From the NCBI RefSeq assembly GCF_003063665.1, contig NZ_NESF01000003.1, positions 62,001 through 126,000 of the forward strand: DNA of 64,000 bases. The letters are read 5' to 3'. The first letter of the stretch is position 1, and every line of letters starts with the position of its first letter. The position numbers were made by a program, and so were the translations under genes. This DNA is from Limnohabitans sp. Hippo3 (lineage in GTDB: Bacteria > Pseudomonadota > Gammaproteobacteria > Burkholderiales > Burkholderiaceae_C). Under the pieces are notes generated by a model. That model was not told where the DNA came from and did no database searches. It was given only the letters and a program-made list of their open reading frames with translations. Shown here in pieces: positions 13,630-23,284 of the stretch.

Positions 13630-15510
13630 ATGAACCGTTACCCGGTCTGGAAATACGCGATCATCGTGATCGCCATGTTGCTGGGCGTGGTCTACACCCT
13701 GCCCAACTTTTATGGCGAAGCCCCTGCTGTGCAGGTGTCTTCGGCTAAGGCCACCATCAAGGTGGACACTTCGACGCTGCAAAAGGTCGAAGACGCGCTC
13801 AAGGCCGCAGCCCTCACACCCCAAACTGTGGCCTTGGACGGGACCTCGATCCGAGCCCGTTTCCAGAGCACTGACGAGCAGCTGAAGGCCAAGGACGCCA
13901 TTCAAAAAGCGCTGATTCTCGACGCGGCTGACCCTCAATTTGTGGTCGCGCTGAATCTGGTTTCCCGCTCCCCGGCTTGGCTGACTGCCCTGCACGCTTC
14001 GCCCATGTACTTGGGTCTGGACCTGCGGGGCGGCGTGCACTTCATGCTGCAAGTGGACATGCAGGCGGCGTTGACGCAAAAAGTCGAGTCCATCACGGGC
14101 GACCTGCGCAGCTTGCTGCGCGAGAAAGACGTGCGCCATGGTGGCATCAGCCGCAATGGCCAGACCATTGAAATCCGCCTGCGCGATGCGCAGCAACTGC
14201 AAGCGGCCAAGCGTGTCTTGTCTGAGCAGTTTGCCGATTTGCAAACACAAGAAGCGGCCGATGGCAGCGAGTTCCGCCTGACGGCCAGCATCAAGCCCGA
14301 AGCCGCCCGCAAAGTGCAAGAGCAGGCTTTGAAACAAAACATCACCACGCTGCACAACCGGATCAACGAGCTGGGCGTGGCCGAGCCGGTGATCCAGCAG
14401 CAGGGTCTGGACCGCATCGTGGTGCAGTTGCCCGGCGTGCAGGACACGGCCAAGGCGAAAGACATTCTGGGCCGCACCGCCACGCTGGAAGTGCGCATGG
14501 TCGACGAGAGCACCGAGGCGCGTGCCGCCGAGCAAGCGGGTGGCATTGTCCCGTTTGGTGCTGAGCGTTATCTGGAGCGCGATGGCCGCCCCTTGATCGT
14601 CAAGAAGCAAGTGGTGCTAACAGGCGACAACCTGACCGACGCCCAGCCGGGCTTTGACGGCCAGACGCAGGAACCCGTGGTCAACCTGACGCTGGACGCC
14701 AAGGGCGCCCGCATCTTCAAGGATGTGACGCGCGACAACGTGGGCAAGCGCATGGCCATCATCTTGTTCGAAAAGGGCAAGGGCGAAGTGGTGACAGCGC
14801 CTGTGATCCGCGCCGAAATCGGTGGCGGCCGCGTGCAGATTTCGGGTCGCATGACCACGGCCGAGGCCAATGACACCGCGCTGTTGTTGCGTGCAGGTTC
14901 ATTGGCCGCGCCGATGGAGATCATCGAAGAGCGCACCATCGGCCCGAGCCTGGGGGCCGAGAATATCGCCAAGGGCTTCAACAGCGTGACCTGGGGTTTC
15001 CTGGTTATCGTGGCCTTCATGGTGGTTTATTACGCCATGTTCGGATTGTTCTCCGGCATCGCGCTGGGCGTGAACCTGCTGTTCCTGGTGGCCATCTTGT
15101 CGATGTTGCAGGCGACCTTGACCCTGCCCGGCATGGCCGCGATGGCGCTGGCGCTGGGTATGGCGATTGACTCGAACGTGCTGATCAACGAGCGGGTCCG
15201 TGAAGAGCTGCGCAACGGCGTCAGCCCGCAAGCGGCCATTCACGCGGGCTATGACCGCGCCTGGGCCACGATTTTTGACTCCAACATCACCACCTTGATC
15301 GCGGGCGTGGCCCTGCTGGCCTTTGGTTCCGGCCCGGTGCGTGGTTTTGCGGTGGTGCACTGCATTGGCATCTTGACGAGCATGTTCTCGGCGGTGTTCT
15401 TCTCGCGTGGCCTGGTCAACCTCTGGTACGGCGGCAAGAAGAAGCTCAAATCAGTGTCGATCGGTACGGTGTGGCGGCCTGAAGGCGGCTCTGCGGTGAA
15501 AGCCGACTAA
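13630..15510 (+). CDS. secD: Protein translocase subunit SecD
   Basis: The 626-residue inner-membrane protein has one N-terminal transmembrane helix (VWKYAIIVIAMLLGVVYTLP), a large periplasmic domain beginning near GLDLRGGVHFMLQVD, and five C-terminal helices with the RND-type signature ALGMAIDSNVLINERVREE. SecD uses the proton motive force with SecF to pull exported proteins across the membrane. The ATG at 13630 is 70 bp after yajC and leads straight into the membrane helix. Length and domain order are standard. Confidence 0.97.
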   Translation: MNRYPVWKYAIIVIAMLLGVVYTLPNFYGEAPAVQVSSAKATIKVDTSTLQKVEDALKAAALTPQTVALDGTSIRARFQSTDEQLKAKDAIQKALILDAADPQFVVALNLVSRSPAWLTALHASPMYLGLDLRGGVHFMLQVDMQAALTQKVESITGDLRSLLREKDVRHGGISRNGQTIEIRLRDAQQLQAAKRVLSEQFADLQTQEAADGSEFRLTASIKPEAARKVQEQALKQNITTLHNRINELGVAEPVIQQQGLDRIVVQLPGVQDTAKAKDILGRTATLEVRMVDESTEARAAEQAGGIVPFGAERYLERDGRPLIVKKQVVLTGDNLTDAQPGFDGQTQEPVVNLTLDAKGARIFKDVTRDNVGKRMAIILFEKGKGEVVTAPVIRAEIGGGRVQISGRMTTAEANDTALLLRAGSLAAPMEIIEERTIGPSLGAENIAKGFNSVTWGFLVIVAFMVVYYAMFGLFSGIALGVNLLFLVAILSMLQATLTLPGMAAMALALGMAIDSNVLINERVREELRNGVSPQAAIHAGYDRAWATIFDSNITTLIAGVALLAFGSGPVRGFAVVHCIGILTSMFSAVFFSRGLVNLWYGGKKKLKSVSIGTVWRPEGGSAVKAD

Positions 15511-15522
15511 GGGGAAAAGACC

Positions 15523-16473
15523 ATGGAATTGTTCAAAATCAGAAAAGACATTCCGTTCATGAAGCACGCGTTGGTTTTCAACGCGATTTCCTTCTTGACG
15601 TTTGCTTTGGCGGTCTTTTTCCTGTTCAGCCGTGGCCTGCACTTGTCGGTGGAGTTCACGGGCGGCACCTTGATGGAAGTGAGCTACAGCCAGCCCGCTG
15701 ACCTGCAAAAAGTGCGCGGCACGGTGGCCACGCTCGGTTTTGCCGAGGTGCAAGTGCAGAACTTCGGTTCGGCACGTGACGTCATGATCCGGCTGCCCGC
15801 GCAAAAGGGCGTGAGCTCGGCCCAGCAAAGCGAAAAAGTGTTGACGGCCCTCAAAGCCAATGACCCTGATGTGATTTTGCGCCGCACAGAGTTTGTGGGC
15901 CCGCAAGTGGGCGACGAGCTGGCCGAAGACGGCCTCAAAGCTTTGGCCTTTGTGGTCATTGGCATCATGATTTATCTGGCGATCCGCTTTGAGTGGAAGT
16001 TCGCCGTGTCGGCCATCATCGCCAACTTGCACGACGTGATCATCATCCTGGGCTTTTTCGCCTTCTTCCAGTGGGAATTCTCGTTGGCGGTGTTGGCAGC
16101 TGTGCTGGCGGTGCTGGGTTACTCGGTGAACGAATCGGTGGTGATTTTTGACCGGATTCGCGAGAACTTCCGCCGCTACCGCAAGATGAACACGGTCGAG
16201 ATCATCGACAACGCGATCACCTCCACCATCAGCCGCACCATCATCACCCACGGCTCTACCCAGATCATGGTCTTGTCCATGTTGCTGTTCGGTGGAGAGA
16301 CCTTGCACTACTTCGCCATGGCGCTGACGATTGGCATCTGCTTTGGCATTTACTCGTCGGTGTTCGTGGCCGCCGCCATCGCCATGTGGCTAGGCATCCA
16401 GCGCGAAGACCTGATCAAGCCGATCAAGAAAGACAACGACCCCAGCGACGAGAACTCTGGCGCGGTGGTCTGA
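15523..16473 (+). CDS. secF: Protein translocase subunit SecF
   Basis: The 316-residue protein mirrors SecD: one N-terminal helix, a periplasmic domain containing LSVEFTGGTLMEV, and five C-terminal helices with GYSVNESVVIFDRIRENFR, where the Asp lies in the proton pathway of SecDF. It starts 12 bp after secD and forms the membrane complex with it. The family A REP cluster follows in the convergent gap with dprA. Confidence 0.97.
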   Translation: MELFKIRKDIPFMKHALVFNAISFLTFALAVFFLFSRGLHLSVEFTGGTLMEVSYSQPADLQKVRGTVATLGFAEVQVQNFGSARDVMIRLPAQKGVSSAQQSEKVLTALKANDPDVILRRTEFVGPQVGDELAEDGLKALAFVVIGIMIYLAIRFEWKFAVSAIIANLHDVIIILGFFAFFQWEFSLAVLAAVLAVLGYSVNESVVIFDRIRENFRRYRKMNTVEIIDNAITSTISRTIITHGSTQIMVLSMLLFGGETLHYFAMALTIGICFGIYSSVFVAAAIAMWLGIQREDLIKPIKKDNDPSDENSGAVV

Positions 16474-16516
16474 GCCCGTCAGGCCAGGCAGGATTTTTCA
16501 TCCTCGCGCTGCTGTC

Positions 16517-16655
16517 TGTCATGCCCGCGCAAGCGGGTATCCATGGCCGCCGGAGGTGCTAGACATGGACCCCCGATCAAGTCGGGGGTGACAAATGTAG
16601 TTCGTCAGTCGGCGGTTACATAAGCTTTGTCATACCCGCGCAGGCGGGTATCCAT
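16517..16655. repeat. Three REP-like palindromes (family A)
   Basis: Units lie at 16517-16546 (ATGCCCGCGC / GCGGGTATCC), 16564-16593 (GGACCCCCGA / TCGGGGGTGAC) and 16628-16655 (ATACCCGCGC / GCGGGTATCC). All have CATGG or CATCG ends as in the 6.8-kb cluster. They fill most of the gap between the convergent secF and dprA genes, where nothing else was seen. Confidence 0.85.
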
Positions 16656-16709
16656 CGCAGACGGAGGCACAAGGCATGGCCCCGTATGAAGTGCTGGGCA
16701 ACGCACCCC

Positions 16710-17876
16710 TCACCCTGTCCCAACCCGCTGAAACAAGCCCCCCGGCAGGCGCCCGACCTGCCCCATCAACTCCAGTTCCAGCAGTTGCGCCTGGAGTTGT
16801 GCGGTGCTCCAGCCGCAGCGCGCTTGCAGCGCGTCCAGGCTCACCGGGTCGTGGCCCATGGCGTGCAGCAAGGCATCCTCGGGTGGTTCGTTGCTGACCG
16901 CGTCATCGTGGCTGGGTGAATCCTCCAGCGCGAGTGAACGTTGCGCAAACGGATCGGGCAGGCGCAGTTCTTCCAGCACGTCTTGGGCAGACTCCACCAG
17001 TTTGGCCCCTTGTTTGATCAGCAAATGGCAGCCCTTGGATTGGGCCGAGTGGATCGAGCCGGGGATGGCCATCACGTCACGGCCTTGCTCCAGCGCTTGT
17101 TTGGCGGTGATGAGCGAGCCCGATTGCAAGGCGGCTTCGACCACCAGCGTGGCTTGCGACAAGCCCGAGATCAGCCGGTTGCGGCGCGGAAAGTTGGGTG
17201 CCAGCGGTGGCGTGCCCAATGGGTATTCGCTGAGGATCAGGCCGCGCAGGGCGATCTGATGCGCCAGCTCGCGGTGTTGGCGCGGGTAGACCCGGTCCAG
17301 GCCCGTGCCCACGATGGCGATGGTGGCCAGGCTGCTTGCAGCGGCGCCGAGCAAGGCGCCTTCGTGGGCCGCACCGTCCACGCCCAGCGCCAGTCCTGAC
17401 ACGATGGTCAGGCCACTGGCGGCCAGGCTCCGCGAAAAATCGCGGGCGTTGGCCGCACCTTGGGGTGTGGGGTTGCGGCTGCCCACCATGGCCAGCGCTT
17501 GTTCGGTCTGCAGTGTCTGCAGTTGTGCGGTCTGGCCCAGGGCATACAACATCAGGGGCGGGTCGGGGATGTCGAGCAAGGTGGCGGGGTAGTCGGCATC
17601 GCCCAGGGTGACGATGGCCCGCGAGACCGCGGGGTCTGGCGAGTCGTGTAGCCACTGCCAGGTTGCATCGGTCAGTTCGTGCCAACCCGGCGGCGCTTCG
17701 CACAAGGCCTTGGCTTGCAGGGCGGATACGATTTGGCGAAAAGCCGATTCGCCTTGTTCAAAAATGGCGTCCGGCGGCCCCAAAGCGGCCAGCAGTCGCC
17801 TGGCGGCATCGGGCCCAACGCCGGGTGTGAGCGCCAGACGCAGCCAGCCGGCCAACTCTTCGCGGGTGTTCACCAT
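16710..17876 (-). CDS. dprA: DNA-processing protein DprA (Smf)
   Basis: The 388-residue protein contains the DprA Rossmann-type core (AMVGSRNPTPQG, TIVSGLALGVDGAAHEGAL, GTGLDRVYPRQHREL, EYPLGTPPLAPNFPRRNRLISGLS, GSLITAKQALEQGRDVMAIPG) and a C-terminal winged-helix part (LDALQARCGWSTAQLQAQLLELE). It loads RecA on incoming single-stranded DNA during natural transformation. The start at 17876 is preceded by GGGAGA at good spacing; a further in-frame ATG at 17927 lacks this. It is transcribed after the PAP2 gene on the same strand. Confidence 0.93.
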   Translation of the reverse strand: MVNTREELAGWLRLALTPGVGPDAARRLLAALGPPDAIFEQGESAFRQIVSALQAKALCEAPPGWHELTDATWQWLHDSPDPAVSRAIVTLGDADYPATLLDIPDPPLMLYALGQTAQLQTLQTEQALAMVGSRNPTPQGAANARDFSRSLAASGLTIVSGLALGVDGAAHEGALLGAAASSLATIAIVGTGLDRVYPRQHRELAHQIALRGLILSEYPLGTPPLAPNFPRRNRLISGLSQATLVVEAALQSGSLITAKQALEQGRDVMAIPGSIHSAQSKGCHLLIKQGAKLVESAQDVLEELRLPDPFAQRSLALEDSPSHDDAVSNEPPEDALLHAMGHDPVSLDALQARCGWSTAQLQAQLLELELMGQVGRLPGGLFQRVGTG

Positions 17877-17960
17877 CTTGTCTCCCTGTGCAGCCTGCAG
17901 GCTGTCTGTGGAGGCATTGTGGTTCAAACCAGCGAGTCCGCCAAGCGTGGGTTGTTGGTC

Positions 17961-18704
17961 TCAAGTGACGGGGGCAGGGGGACTCATCAGGGTCTTGCGC
18001 CGCCAGTAGCCGAAGCCGAGGTGGTTGATGACAGCCACGCTCCAACACATGAAGCCGGTCCACAGCGTGTGGCTGGGGTAATGGGCACCGCGCAGGGTCT
18101 GCACTGCGCCCAAAGCGCCACCCAGCAACATGACACCCCACAAAATCCGTGTGCCCCATTGTCGATCCCGATCAGAGTCAGAGACAAGCCAGGGCAAGCT
18201 GAGGGCTGCAAAGGCGAAAGCCGAAGAGGCATGTCCGCCGGGAAAGCAATGCCCCGATCCGCCATCGCTCAGGCCCCATTGCCAATGTGAGACATAGGTG
18301 CCCACACCTCCAAAAGCACTCAGGTCCCAGGGGCAGCTGGTCAGGCTGTAGCGTTTGAGGACATTGATCAGCCCCAGTCCCAAGGTGATGCCCACCCCGA
18401 TTTCGAGTCTTTGGAGCTTGCTCAAGTCCTTGAATCGCCCCACGGGCAGCCACACCATCGCCAACACGCTCAGATAGAACAGGACTGCTGCACGCCGCAG
18501 CTGGTCATGCAGCAGGTGCTCCATCCACCAGTTGTGGCGAAGGGCGAAGCCCTCGGGGCGGGCGATCCAGTGCATCACACGCAAGTCCAGGCCCGACACA
18601 TCCCAAGCCAGCAGAGCCAGCAACGCCAAACCTGTGAACAAACCCAGTTGTCTGAAGGGCGAGTCTTCACGCATGGGCAGTGGGTGGGTATCAAGACGGG
18701 GCAT
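17961..18704 (-). CDS. PAP2-family membrane phosphatase (lipid A phosphatase-like)
   Basis: The protein of about 247 residues has several membrane helices and the three PAP2 signature blocks: KRYSLTSCPWDL, CFPGGHASSAF and RGAHYPSHTLW, with the two catalytic histidines in GGH and GAHYPSH. These integral enzymes dephosphorylate lipid phosphates on the periplasmic face. It is divergent from the phosphoethanolamine transferase gene, a pairing also seen beside mcr/eptA genes, which points to lipid A or undecaprenyl phosphate as substrate (inference). Start 18704 is tentative; in-frame ATGs also exist at 18794 and 18674. Confidence 0.85.
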   Translation of the reverse strand: MPRLDTHPLPMREDSPFRQLGLFTGLALLALLAWDVSGLDLRVMHWIARPEGFALRHNWWMEHLLHDQLRRAAVLFYLSVLAMVWLPVGRFKDLSKLQRLEIGVGITLGLGLINVLKRYSLTSCPWDLSAFGGVGTYVSHWQWGLSDGGSGHCFPGGHASSAFAFAALSLPWLVSDSDRDRQWGTRILWGVMLLGGALGAVQTLRGAHYPSHTLWTGFMCWSVAVINHLGFGYWRRKTLMSPPAPVT

Positions 18705-18880
18705 ACGACTTTCGGGGCGGAGGCGATGTATGAGATTAAACAGACCCTGGATGAAGCCGCGCTGAGGACCTCGCTGTCGCATGCCTGCGTTCACCTGTAA
18801 GCGCTGTAGGGCTTGCTTCAGCAGGGGCTCAGGTGCCCTGTCTAGAATCGAGCCCGTTTATATCTTGAAATGCCCACTGC

Positions 18881-20533
18881 ATGAAGCTTCTTTCTGAGCG
18901 CACCGCCTGGCACCCCACCCGTTTGCTGGCAGTTTTGGCCCTTTGGCTGGCGACCATCGGCAATTTGCCGTTCTGGATGGCCATCTGGAAATTGCCGGAA
19001 ACCCATGGCTGGGGTGCGCTGGCCACCATGGGCAGCCTGTGGCTGATTTTGTTGGCGTTGCTGGTCTGGTTTTTGTGCCTGTGGGTTTGGCCTCGCTGGC
19101 TCAAGCCTGCGGGCCTGGCCCTGCTGCTGACGGTCACGTCCAGCAGTTACTTCATGTTGACCTATGGCGTGGTCATCGATTCGAGCATGTTGGCCAACGT
19201 GGCGCAGACCGATGTGCGTGAGGTGCGCGATCTGCTGTCCTGGCCCATGCTCGCGGCGGTCCTCATCGGCGTGGTGCTGCCGGGGGTGTGGCTCTGGCGT
19301 CAGCCTGTTCGCGCGGTGTCGGCCAAGCCGCTGCTGCTGCGTCAGCTGGGCGTGGCCTTGTTGGCTTTTTTGGTGGCGCTGGGGCTCTTCTGGATGTCGT
19401 TTCAGGACATCGCTTCGCTCACGCGCAACCACAAGCAGTTGCGCTACATGATCAACCCGTTCAACAGTGTTTACGGCATGACCCGCCTGGCCGTCGGGCA
19501 GGCGACCGTGGCGGCGCAGCCGCTGCAGGTCATCGGCGAAGACGCGAGCTTGCGCGTGGCCCCGGCCAGCGAGGCCTCGGCACCACTGGTGGTGGTGATT
19601 TTGGGCGAGACGGCCCGGGCCGCCAATTTTGGTTTGGGCGGTTATGCCCGCGACACCACCCCGCAGTTGCGCCAAATTCAGGCGCAAGGCGACTTGGTCT
19701 ATTTTTCGGACGTGAAATCCTGTGGCACCAGCACCCAGGCGTCGGTGCCGTGCATGTTTTCCCATCTGGGCAAAGCGGCCTACGAAGACACCCAAGCCCG
19801 TTATGAGAGCGTGCTGGATGTGCTGCAGCGTGCCGGTTTGGCGGTGTTGTGGCTGGACAACCAGTCGGGCTGCAAAGGCGTGTGCGACCGGGTGCCGAAT
19901 GTGGCGACCACGGCACTGAAAGTGCCCGAGTTTTGCAAAGACGGTGAGTGTCTGGACGAGGTGATGCTGCACGAGCTGCCTCAGCAGCTGGCGGCCTTGG
20001 ACCCGGCCAAACGGGCCCAAGGCACCGTGGTGGTGATGCACCAGATGGGCAGCCACGGACCGGCTTATTACAAGCGTTCGCCCGCAGCGATGAAGCCCTT
20101 CCATCCCGAGTGCAACAGCCATGCGCTGCAAAACTGCCCACCCGAGCACATCGTCAACGCCTACGACAACTCCATTCTTTACACCGACCATTTCATTGCC
20201 AAAACGGTGAAGTGGCTGCAGGCCCAGTCGCGTCCCACTGCGCTGATCTATGTGTCGGACCACGGCGAGTCCTTGGGCGAAAAAGGCCTGTACCTGCATG
20301 GCATGCCTTACAGCCTGGCACCCAAAGAACAGATCCATGTGCCGATGCTGGTGTGGCTGTCCAAACCGCTGCAGCGTGAGCGCAATTGGCGCATGGATTG
20401 CCTGCAAGCTCAGAGCGCCAAGCCCTTGTCGCACGACCACCTGTTCCACTCGATGCTGAGCCTGAGCCAGGTCAGCACCCGTTTGGCCAAACCCGAGTTG
20501 GACCTGTTTGCGGCTTGTTCCGCGGGGCGCTGA
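18881..20533 (+). CDS. eptA: EptA/MCR-family phosphoethanolamine transferase
   Basis: The 550-residue protein has about five N-terminal membrane helices and a periplasmic sulfatase-like domain. By alignment to MCR-1 the zinc ligand Glu lies in GETARA (E243) and the phosphorylated nucleophile in CGTST is T285. Further hallmarks are HQMGSHGPAYYKR and YVSDHGESLGEKGLYLHGMP. The enzyme moves phosphoethanolamine from phosphatidylethanolamine to lipid A, lowering surface charge and polymyxin binding. Several Cys pairs (CKGVC, CKDGEC, CNSHALQNC) fit the family's disulfides. It is chromosomal in context and divergent from the PAP2 gene; no mobile element is adjacent. The exact acceptor is not provable from sequence. 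Confidence 0.9.
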   Translation: MKLLSERTAWHPTRLLAVLALWLATIGNLPFWMAIWKLPETHGWGALATMGSLWLILLALLVWFLCLWVWPRWLKPAGLALLLTVTSSSYFMLTYGVVIDSSMLANVAQTDVREVRDLLSWPMLAAVLIGVVLPGVWLWRQPVRAVSAKPLLLRQLGVALLAFLVALGLFWMSFQDIASLTRNHKQLRYMINPFNSVYGMTRLAVGQATVAAQPLQVIGEDASLRVAPASEASAPLVVVILGETARAANFGLGGYARDTTPQLRQIQAQGDLVYFSDVKSCGTSTQASVPCMFSHLGKAAYEDTQARYESVLDVLQRAGLAVLWLDNQSGCKGVCDRVPNVATTALKVPEFCKDGECLDEVMLHELPQQLAALDPAKRAQGTVVVMHQMGSHGPAYYKRSPAAMKPFHPECNSHALQNCPPEHIVNAYDNSILYTDHFIAKTVKWLQAQSRPTALIYVSDHGESLGEKGLYLHGMPYSLAPKEQIHVPMLVWLSKPLQRERNWRMDCLQAQSAKPLSHDHLFHSMLSLSQVSTRLAKPELDLFAACSAGR

Positions 20534-20625
20534 AGACGCCCGTCCCCCAAGATGCGCCCTGCCCCCGGCAGGTGCTTCGGAAATTGGGGACAATAGACCC
20601 CTGATTTCCTTTCCGTGTTGATGCC

Positions 20626-21132
20626 ATGGCCCTGCTCCCCATCCTTTGCTACCCCGACCCCCGCCTGCACAAGGTGGCCAAGCCCGTGCAGGCGGTGGAT
20701 GCCCGCGTGCACGCCCTGATCGACGACATGCTGGAGACCATGTACGAAGCGGGCGGCATTGGCCTGGCGGCCACACAGATCGATGTGCACGAGCGGCTGG
20801 TGGTGATCGACACGTCTGAAGAGCGCAACCAGCCCATGGTGCTGATCAATCCCGAGATCACCTGGATGAACGACGAGCGCGTCAAGGGCGAAGAGGGTTG
20901 CCTGTCGGTGCCCGGCATTTACGACGGCGTGGAGCGCGCCACAAAAGTCAAGGTCACGGCCTTGGACCGCGATGGCCAAAGCCGCACCATCGAGGCCGAG
21001 GGCATGCTGGCCATTTGCATCCAGCACGAACTCGACCACCTCATGGGCAAGGTGTTCGTGGAATACCTCTCGCCGCTCAAGCAAGGCCGCATCAAGACCA
21101 AAATGGTCAAAGCCCAAAAAGCCGGGCGCTGA
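20626..21132 (+). CDS. def: Peptide deformylase
   Basis: The 168-residue enzyme shows all three deformylase motifs: GGIGLAATQ (residues 43-51), EGCLSVP with metal ligand Cys92, and HELDH (134-138) with the two His ligands and the catalytic Glu. It removes the formyl group from nascent N-termini in the cytosol. Thr replaces the more usual Pro in GLAAxQ, which the family tolerates. It precedes fmt by 20 bp, the classic def-fmt operon in which the two genes remove and add the formyl group. Confidence 0.97.
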   Translation: MALLPILCYPDPRLHKVAKPVQAVDARVHALIDDMLETMYEAGGIGLAATQIDVHERLVVIDTSEERNQPMVLINPEITWMNDERVKGEEGCLSVPGIYDGVERATKVKVTALDRDGQSRTIEAEGMLAICIQHELDHLMGKVFVEYLSPLKQGRIKTKMVKAQKAGR

Positions 21133-21152
21133 TTCTTTTTGAAGAACCGTTC

Positions 21153-22115
21153 ATGCGTTTGATTTTTGCGGGCACGCCCGAATTTGCCCAGGTGGCCATG
21201 GCCGCCCTGCACGCCGCAGGCCATGAGATCGTGCTGGTGTTGACCCAGCCCGACCGGCCGGCCGGGCGCGGCATGAAACTGCAGCCTTCGCCCGTCAAGC
21301 AATGGGCTTTGGACCACCATGTGCCCGTCGCCCAGCCACGCAGCCTGCGCCTGGACGGCAAATACCCCGAAGACGCCGCCGCAGCCCGCCAGACCCTGCT
21401 GGACGCCAAGGCCGACGCCATGATCGTGGCCGCTTACGGCCTGATCCTGCCCCAATGGGTGCTGGACTTGCCCCCCAAGGGTTGCCTGAACATCCACGCC
21501 TCTTTGTTACCGCGCTGGCGGGGTGCAGCGCCCATCCACCGCGCCATCGAGGCGGGCGACGCGCAAACCGGCATCACCATCATGCAGATGGACGCGGGCC
21601 TGGACACGGGCGACATGCTGCTGGTCTTGCCTTGCGCCATTGCCCCAGAAGACACCACCGCCGTGCTGCACGACCGTTTGGCCGCTTTGGGCGGACAGGC
21701 CATCGTGCAGGCGCTGGCCAGGTTGGACAGCTTGCCCCGTCGGCCGCAGCCCCTGGGAGGTGTGAACTACGCGCACAAGATCGACAAAACCGAAGCTGCG
21801 CTCGACTGGGCTTTGAGCGCTGAAGTGCTGGCGCGACGCATCCGGGCCTTTGACCCGTTTCCGGGCATGACCGTGCCGCTGGCGACCGCCTCCGGCGTGG
21901 AAACCTTGAAAATCTGGCAAGCCGTGACCGAGGCGGCCCCAAGGACGGCACAGCCGGGCACCGTGCTCAGCGCCGATGCGTCGGGCGTGCGTGTGGCCTG
22001 CGGCGAAGGCCAGCTGTGCCTGATGCAACTGCAGCGCCCCGGCGGCAAACGCCTGAGCGCGGCCGACTTTTTGCGCGGTTGCCCTTTGCAGCCGGGTCAG
22101 CGATTGGTGGCCTGA
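21153..22115 (+). CDS. fmt: Methionyl-tRNA formyltransferase
   Basis: The 320-residue protein begins [19 protein letters not shown] and contains the folate-dependent formyltransferase signature from [16 protein letters not shown] through [20 protein letters not shown], then the C-terminal tRNA-binding domain ([21 protein letters not shown]). It formylates initiator Met-tRNA using 10-formyl-THF. The ATG at 21153 is set by homology; the open frame upstream is antisense or out-of-frame def sequence. Its stop overlaps the azlC start by one base (TGATG). Confidence 0.97.
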   Translation: MRLIFAGTPEFAQVAMAALHAAGHEIVLVLTQPDRPAGRGMKLQPSPVKQWALDHHVPVAQPRSLRLDGKYPEDAAAARQTLLDAKADAMIVAAYGLILPQWVLDLPPKGCLNIHASLLPRWRGAAPIHRAIEAGDAQTGITIMQMDAGLDTGDMLLVLPCAIAPEDTTAVLHDRLAALGGQAIVQALARLDSLPRRPQPLGGVNYAHKIDKTEAALDWALSAEVLARRIRAFDPFPGMTVPLATASGVETLKIWQAVTEAAPRTAQPGTVLSADASGVRVACGEGQLCLMQLQRPGGKRLSAADFLRGCPLQPGQRLVA

Positions 22116-22846
22116 TGTTTTTCCGGCCTACGCTTTACCGCCGCACCGAGTACTGGCAAGGCCTGCGCGACCTGGCGCCGCAAGCGCCCGGCATCGCCGC
22201 ATGGGGTTTGATGACCGGGGTGGCCATGGTCAAGTCGGGCATGAGCGTGTTCGAGGCCGTGGCCATGACCATGCTGGTGTTCGCTGGCAGCTCGCAGCTG
22301 GCAGCGATTCCGCTGTTGGTGGCGGGGGCCCCGGCCTGGGTGATTTTGGCGACCGGCTTTTGTGTGAACTTGCGCTTTGTGGTGTTCAGCCTGCACCTGC
22401 GCCCGTATCTGATGCACCTGCCGCGCTGGCAGCGCATGTGCCACGGCTATTTCACCGCCGACATCACCTATGTGCTGTTCACCCGCCATTACCCGCACCC
22501 TGCCAACACCGACGACGAGCGCACCGGGCAAGAGGCCTATCTGGCGGGCAACTATTTCCTCAACTGGACCAGCTGGATCGTGGCCAGTTTGCTGGGCGTG
22601 GGCCTGGCCAACCTGATCCCCCCCGAATGGGGCTTGGGCTTTGCGGGCATTTTGTGCCTGCTGGGCATCCAGTGTTCGCTGGCCAGTTCGCGCATGCGCA
22701 TGCTGTCGGCCGCTGTCGCAGGCGTGGCCGCTGTGGTGGCTTATCACTTGCCGCTCAAACTCAACATCGTTGTGGCAATTGCCGTGGCGGTGATTCTGTG
22801 CCTCACGGTCGAAAAATTCCGACCCGCACCCAAGGTGGCCGCATGA
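22115..22846 (+). CDS. azlC: AzlC-family branched-chain amino acid exporter, large subunit
   Basis: The 243-residue membrane protein matches AzlC/YgaZ: GIAAWGLMTGVAMVKSGMS, MLVFAGSSQLAAIPLL, NLRFVVFSLHLRPYL and FTADITYVLFTRHY. With the small partner AzlD it exports branched-chain amino acids or methionine across the inner membrane. The start overlaps the fmt stop by one base, and the stop overlaps azlD as ATGA, so it is translationally coupled on both sides. Placement behind def-fmt may mean co-expression with methionine-linked functions, which is only inference. Confidence 0.9.
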   Translation: MFFRPTLYRRTEYWQGLRDLAPQAPGIAAWGLMTGVAMVKSGMSVFEAVAMTMLVFAGSSQLAAIPLLVAGAPAWVILATGFCVNLRFVVFSLHLRPYLMHLPRWQRMCHGYFTADITYVLFTRHYPHPANTDDERTGQEAYLAGNYFLNWTSWIVASLLGVGLANLIPPEWGLGFAGILCLLGIQCSLASSRMRMLSAAVAGVAAVVAYHLPLKLNIVVAIAVAVILCLTVEKFRPAPKVAA

Positions 22847-23178
22847 ACGCTACCGATCTGTGGTCTTTGGCGGTGATCGTCGGCTTGGCGTTCGTCACAG
22901 TGCTGACGCGCAGTTTCTTTTTCATCTCCAGCAAGTCCTGGCACTTGCCCCATTGGGCGCAGCGCGGCTTGCAATACGCACCGATCGCGGCCCTGTCGGC
23001 GGTGGTCATTCCCGAAATCATCACCGTGCAGGGAGAGCTGGTCAGCACCTGGCAAGACGCCCGCCTGTACGCCGCCGTGGCGGGGGCCGCCGCTTACTTT
23101 TGGCGGCGCGATGTGCTGATCACCATCTTGGGGGGCATGGCGGTGTATCTGCCTTTGCACCTCGGCTTGGGCTGGTGA
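22843..23178 (+). CDS. azlD: AzlD-family exporter small subunit
   Basis: The 111-residue protein has three to four hydrophobic segments and the AzlD/YgaH pattern [22 protein letters not shown] and a final [16 protein letters not shown]. It overlaps azlC by 4 bp (ATGA) and completes the two-component exporter. Length is typical. A family B REP unit follows before pgk. Confidence 0.88.
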   Translation: MNATDLWSLAVIVGLAFVTVLTRSFFFISSKSWHLPHWAQRGLQYAPIAALSAVVIPEIITVQGELVSTWQDARLYAAVAGAAAYFWRRDVLITILGGMAVYLPLHLGLGW

Positions 23179-23196
23179 GCAGGGCTGGCCCTGTCC

Positions 23197-23222
23197 CATG
23201 GGCGCGAGCCCCTGCTTGCGAA
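23197..23222. repeat. REP-like unit (family B)
   Basis: A single GGGCGCGAGCCCCTGCTTGCGAA palindrome lies between azlD and the pgk promoter, matching the units at 10411-10476 and 24493-24515 with few changes. Confidence 0.75.
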
Positions 23223-23243
23223 TCGGTGCCCGGCCACTGCTTT

Positions 23244-23249
23244 TAAAAT
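23244..23249 (+). promoter_or_regulatory. Candidate -10 box (TAAAAT) of pgk
   Basis: CTTTTAAAATC lies 35-45 bp upstream of pgk; near-identical CTTTAAAATCC sequences precede fba and pyrF. No consensus -35 is visible. Confidence 0.35.
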
Positions 23250-23284
23250 CGAGTCCAATTTCCCGATACAGGACAAGTCTTTCC

